Of a stretch of 64,000 bases of DNA, positions 59,087 through 64,000 are shown piece by piece. Where the stretch lies: contig DATEDN010000079.1 in assembly GCA_035281645.1 (NCBI GenBank), positions 1 through 64,000 of the forward strand, given 5' to 3'. Within the stretch, counting starts at the first letter, position 1. Each line of letters starts with the position of its first letter. The position numbers were made by a program, and so were the translations under genes. The notes under the pieces were generated by a model, which searched no databases, was not told the DNA's origin, and saw nothing but the letters and a program-made list of their open reading frames with translations. The DNA is from JACCTH01 sp035281645. Lineage in GTDB: Bacteria; Actinomycetota; Acidimicrobiia; Spongiisociales; ZC4RG35.

Positions 59087-59679
59087 TGGAACCCACTCAC
59101 ATCCCCACCTTTCTCGTCAAGCAAAAAATCACGGTGATGGTGAATCGATACGAGGTAAGGGCAGCGGAAGCGGACGGAACCGAGGGTTCCCTGCTCGCCT
59201 TCGCTCAACAGAAGCGAATGCAGTTCAAAGAAGAGGTCATCTTCTACGCCGACGAAGCCCGGAAGGAGCGGCTCTTCTCTTTCAAGGCCCGGCAGGGCCT
59301 CGACGTCCGCGCCGAGCACGATGTCTTCGATGCCGACGGCAACATCATCGGTTGGTTCAAGAAAGAGTTCGCCCAGAGCCTGCTGCGTTCTACCTGGCAA
59401 CTCAGCTATGACGGGGTGACAGCCCGGGGCCAGGAGCGCAACCAAACCGTGGCGATTCTCCGCCGGATTTGGGACTTCATCCCGGTGGTGGGGGATATCT
59501 GGATTCCGTTCCTATTCCATTTCGACTTCGTCGATCAGGCCACCGGCCAGCAGGTGATGAGCAGCGAGCGGGCGGTGGCGGTTCGGGACCGCTACACGAT
59601 CCAGGTCCCCGACCCCCGCTTGGACTTCCGGGTCGCCGCCTCGATGGCGGTAGCTCTCGACGCCCTCCAAAGCCGCTGA
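59086..59679 (+). CDS. LURP-one-like (tubby C-terminal-like fold) protein
   Basis: A 197-residue protein resembling the LURP-one-related/phospholipid scramblase-like fold. It has MNRYEV-type and IFYADEARKERLFSFKARQGLDV segments, DGNIIGWFKKEF, and a C-terminal hydrophobic helix within the barrel. Bacterial members are poorly studied; no catalytic residues are known. ATG 59086 overlaps the GNAT stop by one base. It ends 2 bases before a 15-base repeat and 53 bases before a strong terminator. Confidence 0.6.
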   Translation: MEPTHIPTFLVKQKITVMVNRYEVRAAEADGTEGSLLAFAQQKRMQFKEEVIFYADEARKERLFSFKARQGLDVRAEHDVFDADGNIIGWFKKEFAQSLLRSTWQLSYDGVTARGQERNQTVAILRRIWDFIPVVGDIWIPFLFHFDFVDQATGQQVMSSERAVAVRDRYTIQVPDPRLDFRVAASMAVALDALQSR

Positions 59680-59681
59680 TC

Positions 59682-59696
59682 TGCGAACCCAGGGTT
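59682..59696 (+). repeat. TGCGAACCCAGGGTT, second copy of the 3' motif
   Basis: Identical over 15 bases to 11972-11986 and, as there, placed right after a stop codon and upstream of a terminator. The dyad GAACCC-A-GGGTT is kept but its last base differs here (G instead of C). A shared 3' motif at two unrelated genes suggests a functional RNA or DNA site, but two copies are too few to prove it. Confidence 0.45.
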
Positions 59697-59732
59697 GGGG
59701 ACCGCGTTGGGCGCGGATAACGGTCTGTAGAA

Positions 59733-59763
59733 AAGAAACCCGGCCGCTAGGACCGGGTTTCTT
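59733..59763. terminator. Bidirectional Rho-independent terminator between the cluster and groEL
   Basis: AAGAAACCCGG (59733-59743) pairs with CCGGGTTTCTT (59753-59763), an 11-base perfect stem with a nine-base loop. A-rich sequence precedes it and T-rich sequence follows, so it can stop transcription from both the plus-strand cluster and the minus-strand groEL. Confidence 0.8.
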
Positions 59764-59781
59764 CAACTCGCATGCTTGCGC

Positions 59782-61413
59782 TTAGAAGTCCATGTCGCCG
59801 CCGCCACCGGGATGGCCGTGGGCAGCAGCTGGCTTCTCCTCCTTGCGTTCGGCGACCAAAGCGTCGGTGGTCAGCAAGAGAGCTGCAATCGATGCCGCGT
59901 TCTGCAGCGTTGAGCGGGTCACCTTGGCCGGATCGATGACGCCCGCCGCCATCAGATCCTCGTAGGACCCGGTCTGGGCGTTGAAGCCGGTGGAACCAGT
60001 TTCGGAACGGACTCGCTCGACGACGACGCCGCCTTCGGCGCCGGCGTTGATCGCGATCTGGCGGAGTGGCTCCTCGAGAGCCCGGCGCACGATCAAGCGT
60101 CCGGTCTTCTCGTCGTCGGTGCCGCCTCGCAGCTTGTCCACCGCGCCCTGGGCTCGAAGCAGAGCGACGCCACCGCCGGGGACGATGCCCTCTTCGACTG
60201 CGGCTCGGGTCGCTGAGACCGCATCCTCGATGCGATGCTTCTTCTCCTTCAGCTCGACCTCGGTGGCCGCGCCGACCTTGACCACCACGACTCCTCCGGA
60301 CAGCTTGGCAAGGCGCTCCTGGAGCTTCTCACGATCCCAGTCGGAATCGGTGTTCTCGATCTCACGCTCGATCTGCTTGATCCGAGCCTTGACATCGGTA
60401 TCCCTGCCGCCACCGTCGACGATGGTGGTGTTGTCCTTGTTGATCACAACCTTGCGGGCAGTGCCCAGCATGTCGAGGGTGACGTTTTCGAGCTTGAGGC
60501 CCACCTCTTCAGAGATGACGGTGCCACCGGTGAGGATGGCAATGTCCTGAAGCATGGCCTTCCGACGCTCACCAAATCCGGGCGCCTTGACCGCCGCCGA
60601 AGAGAAGGTGCCACGAATCTTGTTGACGACCAGGGTCGCCAGGGCTTCGCCTTCGACATCTTCGGCCAGGACCAAAACGCTGCGTGAGGCCTGCATGACT
60701 CGCTCCAGCACCGGGAGCAGGTCGTTGACCGAGCTGATCTTCTGGTTGGCGATCAAGATATAGGGGTTCTCGAGAACGGCCTCTTGCCGGTCGGCATCGG
60801 TGACGAAGTAGGCCGAGGTCAGCCCCTTGTCGAACTGCATGCCTTCGGTGAACTCGAGCTCGAGACCAAAGGTCTGGCCCTCTTCCACCGTGATGACGCC
60901 GTCCTTGCCCACCTTGTCGAAGGCTTCGGCAATGGTCTTGCCAACGGACATGTCGTTATTGGCCGAGATCGAGGCGACAGCGGCGACCTTCTTGCTCTCG
61001 ATGGGAGTGGAGAGATCTCCGATGGCCTTTACCACCGCGTCGACTGCCTGCTCGATGCCTCGCTTGAGGTCCATCGGGTTGGCCCCGGCGGCGACATTGC
61101 GAAGGCCTTCTTTGACCATCGACTGCGCCAGGACGGTGGCGGTGGTGGTGCCATCACCCGCCACATCGTTGGTCTTGGTGGCTACTTCTTTGGTGAGCTG
61201 TGCGCCCATGTTCTCCCACGGGTCGTCCAACTCAATTTCCTTGGCAATGGTGACGCCGTCGTTGGTGATGGTGGGGGCGCCCCACTTCTTCTCCAACACG
61301 ACGTTGCGGCCCTTGGGACCGAGCGTCACCTTGACTACATCGGCGAGCTTGTTGACGCCCGCCTCGAGGCCGCGGCGAGCGTCCTCGTCAAAACGTAGAT
61401 CCTTAGCTGGCAT
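59782..61413 (-). CDS. groL: Chaperonin GroEL (60 kDa)
   Basis: A 543-residue chaperonin that folds proteins with GroES. GDGTTTATVLA, the ATP-site start KDLRFDEDARRGLEAG, and the signature AAVEEGIVPGGGVALL are present. The C-terminus PGGGGDMDF is a short Gly-rich tail with two His just before it, between the Gly-Met type and the His-rich type of actinobacterial GroELs. AAGGAGC precedes ATG 61413. It is 15 bases after groES and ends at the bidirectional terminator. Confidence 0.96.
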   Translation of the reverse strand: MPAKDLRFDEDARRGLEAGVNKLADVVKVTLGPKGRNVVLEKKWGAPTITNDGVTIAKEIELDDPWENMGAQLTKEVATKTNDVAGDGTTTATVLAQSMVKEGLRNVAAGANPMDLKRGIEQAVDAVVKAIGDLSTPIESKKVAAVASISANNDMSVGKTIAEAFDKVGKDGVITVEEGQTFGLELEFTEGMQFDKGLTSAYFVTDADRQEAVLENPYILIANQKISSVNDLLPVLERVMQASRSVLVLAEDVEGEALATLVVNKIRGTFSSAAVKAPGFGERRKAMLQDIAILTGGTVISEEVGLKLENVTLDMLGTARKVVINKDNTTIVDGGGRDTDVKARIKQIEREIENTDSDWDREKLQERLAKLSGGVVVVKVGAATEVELKEKKHRIEDAVSATRAAVEEGIVPGGGVALLRAQGAVDKLRGGTDDEKTGRLIVRRALEEPLRQIAINAGAEGGVVVERVRSETGSTGFNAQTGSYEDLMAAGVIDPAKVTRSTLQNAASIAALLLTTDALVAERKEEKPAAAHGHPGGGGDMDF

Positions 61414-61428
61414 AACTTTGCTCCTTAC

Positions 61429-61719
61429 TCAAGAAACGACGGCCAGGATGTCGCGGGCCGACAACACCAAGTACTCCGTGCCTTCGAGCTTGACCTCGGT
61501 GCCGGCGTACTTGGAATAGAGAACGCGTTCCCCCTTTTTGACGTCAACCGGCATTCGCTTGCCGTCGTCATTGAGCGCACCCGGTCCTACCTCCAGCACC
61601 TCACCGATCATCGGCTTTTCCTTGGCCGTGTCGGGGATGACCAGTCCGGAAGCGGTCTTCTGCTCGAGCTCATCCTCGGCTTTGACGACGACGCGATCGC
61701 CGAGTGGGCGAAGCTTCAT
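61429..61719 (-). CDS. groS: Co-chaperonin GroES (10 kDa)
   Basis: A 96-residue co-chaperonin. KLRPLGDRVVVKAED at the start, the mobile-loop region TASGLVIPDTAKEKP and GERVLYSKYAGTEVKLEG are typical. AGGAGG before ATG 61719 gives strong translation. A CIRCE operator lies 25 bases upstream of the start, so the groES-groEL operon is probably heat-induced under HrcA. Confidence 0.96.
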   Translation of the reverse strand: MKLRPLGDRVVVKAEDELEQKTASGLVIPDTAKEKPMIGEVLEVGPGALNDDGKRMPVDVKKGERVLYSKYAGTEVKLEGTEYLVLSARDILAVVS

Positions 61720-61743
61720 CTGGACTCCTCCTGTCTGAAACGG

Positions 61744-61770
61744 TTAGCACTCGCTCCTGCGGAGTGCTAA
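61744..61770 (-). promoter_or_regulatory. CIRCE operator (HrcA site) of groES-groEL
   Basis: TTAGCACTC (61744-61752) and GAGTGCTAA (61762-61770) are separated by nine bases, the exact CIRCE consensus. Its right half overlaps a second dyad, GCTAAC-N5-GTTAGC (61766-61782). HrcA binding and heat regulation follow from known CIRCE biology; hrcA itself is not in the window. Confidence 0.95.
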
Positions 61771-61830
61771 CCGCACGTTAGCGGTCTCCGGCGCGGACTG
61801 CTAATCGGTAACCCCCGGGTCGGCTGGGGA

Positions 61831-62832
61831 TCAGAGCCGGCGGCCGGGGTCGACGGGCGCCGCCCAATCGCTGATATGACCTTTTGCCAGCCAGTGTCCG
61901 GCAGTGACTCCGATCATGGCGGCGTTGTCGGTGCAGAGCGCCGGTGCCGGCAGGCACAGGTTCACTCCCCGGTTTCCGGCCTCTTCTTCGAGCCGAGCCC
62001 GCAGCCGGCGGTTGGCCAGCACTCCACCACCGGCCCCGAGCACCTTGACCCCGGTGTCGTCCACCGCCCGCATGGTTTTATCCACCAGCACGTCGACGAT
62101 CGCTTCCTGGACCGAGGCCGCCACGTCGGCCCGGGCTGGCAGCTCGCCACTCCGCTTGGCCTTGCGAAGATAGGTGCTCACCGAGGTCTTCAGGCCCGAG
62201 AAAGACACGTGATAGGGCCGATCCGGAATAGCCCGGGGAAAGGTCACGGCGCTGGGGTCCCCACCCTCGGCTGCCCGATCGATCTCGGGCCCACCAGGAA
62301 ATCCAAGACCCAGCAGCCGGGCGAGCTTGTCAAATGCCTCGCCGGCAGCGTCATCGATGGTTTCCCCCATCACCTGGTACTCGCCCCAATCGCTGACATG
62401 GATTATCTGAGAGTGACCGCCCGAGGCCAGGAGCACCACGGCGGCTGGCTGAAAGGTATCGAACTCGATCCGGGGGGCCATCAGGTGTCCCTCCATGTGA
62501 TCGACCCCGATAAAGGGCAGCTGGCGAGCGTAAGCGGTCGCTTTGGCGAAGGAGTGCCCAACCAGCAAAGCCCCCACCAGCCCCGGGCCGGCGGTGGCAG
62601 CGACCGCATCGAGGTCGGCCGGATGAACCCCCGACTCCACCAACGCCCGATGGGTGAGAGGGCGGATGGCCTCAACGTGGGCCCGGGCCGCCACCTCCGG
62701 CACCACTCCTCCAAATCGAGCATGCAAATCGACTTGCGAGGACAGGATCGAGGAGAGCACCTTCCGCCCCTTGACCACCGCCACTGCGGTCTCGTCGCAA
62801 CTGGTCTCAAAGGCGAGGACCAGCGGGGTCAT
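61831..62832 (-). CDS. tsaD: tRNA N6-adenosine threonylcarbamoyltransferase
   Basis: A 333-residue Kae1/TsaD enzyme that transfers the threonylcarbamoyl group to A37 of tRNAs reading ANN codons. The metal site HMEGH has His112 and His116; AFETSCDETA opens the protein, LASGGHSQI and GEAFDKLARLLGL are family marks. ATG 62832 is the start; the longer frame upstream lies in another frame of rimI and is not real. It overlaps rimI by four bases and follows the tsaB-rimI-tsaD order. Confidence 0.95.
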   Translation of the reverse strand: MTPLVLAFETSCDETAVAVVKGRKVLSSILSSQVDLHARFGGVVPEVAARAHVEAIRPLTHRALVESGVHPADLDAVAATAGPGLVGALLVGHSFAKATAYARQLPFIGVDHMEGHLMAPRIEFDTFQPAAVVLLASGGHSQIIHVSDWGEYQVMGETIDDAAGEAFDKLARLLGLGFPGGPEIDRAAEGGDPSAVTFPRAIPDRPYHVSFSGLKTSVSTYLRKAKRSGELPARADVAASVQEAIVDVLVDKTMRAVDDTGVKVLGAGGGVLANRRLRARLEEEAGNRGVNLCLPAPALCTDNAAMIGVTAGHWLAKGHISDWAAPVDPGRRL

Positions 62833-63326
62833 GATCCGAGCTCCTGGCGGATGGAGTCGAGCCTCTCCTGGTAAAGGTCGCTGTCGATATCGTGGACCCA
62901 CATGATGAGCGCGTCCTCGTCGCGGTAATAGCCCTTGCGCACTCCTACCGGCGCCATACCGAACTTGTTGTAGAGCGCCTGGGCATTGCGATTCGAGACC
63001 CGGACCTCCAAGGTCAGACTGGAAGCGCCCGCCGACCGGGCGGCCGAGGCGAGTTCGAGCATCAGACGGGTCCCGAGGTTGCGGCCCCGCCAGGCCGCAT
63101 CGACAGTCACTGAGGTGACGTGGGCATCGGGCAGCACCACCATCATCCCGCCATAACCAGCGATGCCGTCGGGTCCATCGGCCACGAGGTAGGTCCTTCC
63201 GGCGGCTACCAACTCGTCGCGAAAGATGCCCTCTGTCCAGGGAACGGGATAGGTGGCCTCCTCGATCTTGAGACAGGCAGCGATGTCGGCCTCGGACATC
63301 GTTCGAATCACGAAGCCGAGGACCAC
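62829..63326 (-). CDS. rimI: Ribosomal protein S18 alanine N-acetyltransferase-like (RimI)
   Basis: A 165-residue GNAT enzyme in the tsaB-rimI-tsaD position. The acetyl-CoA motif RGRNLGTRLM (about 79-88) and the SNRNAQALYNKFGM segment are RimI marks. It probably acetylates the S18 N-terminus, though some relatives have wider targets. It overlaps tsaD by four bases and tsaB by 19. Confidence 0.9.
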   Translation of the reverse strand: MVLGFVIRTMSEADIAACLKIEEATYPVPWTEGIFRDELVAAGRTYLVADGPDGIAGYGGMMVVLPDAHVTSVTVDAAWRGRNLGTRLMLELASAARSAGASSLTLEVRVSNRNAQALYNKFGMAPVGVRKGYYRDEDALIMWVHDIDSDLYQERLDSIRQELGS

Positions 63327-64000
63327 GGATCCTCGGGTGCCAGCTTTTCCCAGTTGAGGTTGACGTCGGGCTCACGCAGATAAAGAGGGGTCAAGGGCTC
63401 GGAGGCGAAGTTGTCCCGCTCGAGCTTTGACATACCGATCTCCAGCACCGCCCGCACCGACGGATATCGCGGCCGTCCCACCTTGACCCGGTGCTGGCCC
63501 CGCAAGACGGACTCGGGAAGCACCGGCACATCTCCCACCACCAATGGGTTTCCGGGGTCAGACATCAGGACATCGCGCAGCTGGTCGGGGTGCATGAGCT
63601 CGGCCTCGCTGTCCCGCACCACTCCTCCAGGCACCGGGCGATAGGTGGAGACGGCGAGCTCGCCCCGCCGCACGTCCACCAAAGAGAAGATGTGCCGATG
63701 CCCGGTCGAGGCGGCCAGGGCCTGGGCGTCGAGCGAAGATGCCGTCACCACTGGAATGCCCAGCGCCGCCGACAGGCCCTGGGCGGTGGCGATCCCTACC
63801 CTGAGCCCGGTATAGAGCCCGGGACCGACGTCCACCACAATGGCGTCGAGGTCGTCGGGGAACCAGCCGGCCTGGTCGAGGCAGAAGTCGATGGCGGGAA
63901 CGAGAAAGGTGCCGTGCCCAGTTCGATCGACCCGGGTGGCAGTCGCTTGCACCTGTCGATCGAGTGTCAGCGCTACTGCCGATTGCGCGGTGGCGGTCTC
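63308..64000 (-). CDS. tsaB: tRNA threonylcarbamoyladenosine biosynthesis protein TsaB, 5'-truncated by the window edge
   Basis: The frame stays open to the right edge, with ETATAQSAVALTLD at the cut end, matching the TsaB opening after its first strand. VVDVGPGLYTGLRVGIATAQGLS is the family motif, with the ASSLDAQALA region after it. TsaB has the same fold as TsaD and supports its activity. Only about a dozen N-terminal residues are likely missing. The GTG at 63952 is inside the protein and not the true start. Confidence 0.92.
   Translation of the reverse strand, partial: ETATAQSAVALTLDRQVQATATRVDRTGHGTFLVPAIDFCLDQAGWFPDDLDAIVVDVGPGLYTGLRVGIATAQGLSAALGIPVVTASSLDAQALAASTGHRHIFSLVDVRRGELAVSTYRPVPGGVVRDSEAELMHPDQLRDVLMSDPGNPLVVGDVPVLPESVLRGQHRVKVGRPRYPSVRAVLEIGMSKLERDNFASEPLTPLYLREPDVNLNWEKLAPEDPWSSAS

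Noticed and set aside
1..64000. CRISPR arrays, rRNA or tRNA genes, transposases, integrases and phage genes
   Set aside because: None were seen; coding is almost continuous and no repeat/spacer pattern or characteristic gene was found. Short tRNA genes in the gaps cannot be excluded fully without a covariance scan.

Overview
The window is gene-dense, high-GC DNA with many GTG starts, 1-4 base stop/start overlaps between neighbours and few intergenic gaps. The tsaB-rimI-tsaD-groES-groEL block with a CIRCE operator, a PPOX/F420-type flavoprotein, PPK2, twin-arginine lipoprotein binding proteins and a compact actinobacterial style of operon point to an Actinomycetota genome, plausibly Acidimicrobiia or a related marine or host-associated lineage. 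The phylum is reasonably supported; anything finer is a guess. No phage, insertion sequence, CRISPR array, rRNA or tRNA was recognised.

Layout. 0.3-5.6 kb: DUF2079 membrane protein, etfBA, TfoX-like protein, PPOX flavoprotein, a lone clpP, and an SRPBCC/ArsR pair preceded by two matching inverted repeats. 5.6-12 kb: glycine betaine import and synthesis (proV, double-length proW, betB and an SDR on the minus strand; lipoprotein proX divergent). 12-13.2 kb: a betaine-homocysteine-methyltransferase-like gene behind a SAM-II-like riboswitch and an intrinsic terminator. 13.2-23.2 kb: xylB, ppk2, hydrolases, nitronate monooxygenase, an ABC-2 exporter with a FAD oxidase, and an AI-2E family permease. 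23.3-32.5 kb: a minus-strand operon carrying sarcosine oxidase (soxD, soxB, a small gamma-position protein, a compact soxA), an alcohol dehydrogenase, an enolase-superfamily enzyme, an osmoprotectant-binding lipoprotein, a P450, a VOC protein and an unknown gene. 32.7-39 kb: a PhnD-like protein and a Dpp/Opp-type ABC importer. 39-48.3 kb: two MttB-like plus dimethylglycine-dehydrogenase/GcvT-like modules around an amidohydrolase. 48.3-51.1 kb: small lipoprotein, M20 amidohydrolase and hutF. 51.1-59.7 kb: a membrane acyltransferase-like protein, three paralogous ATP-grasp ligases around glycogen synthase and a CBM48-like esterase, then GNAT and LURP-one-like genes. 59.8-64 kb: groEL, groES, tsaD, rimI and the 5'-truncated tsaB.

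How the genes fit together (inference). The central theme is methylated-amine (betaine) use: uptake (ProVWX, possibly the second binding protein and the Dpp-type importer), oxidation of betaine aldehyde (BetB), removal of the first methyl group (BHMT-like or MttB-like proteins), then dimethylglycine- and sarcosine-type oxidation with one-carbon transfer to folate (DMGDH/GcvT-like proteins and SoxABD), with ETF as a possible electron acceptor. The SAM-sensing leader would tie homocysteine remethylation to methyl-group supply. The ATP-grasp/GlgA/esterase cluster is a separate, poorly understood system and, with the riboswitch, the most interesting part of the window.
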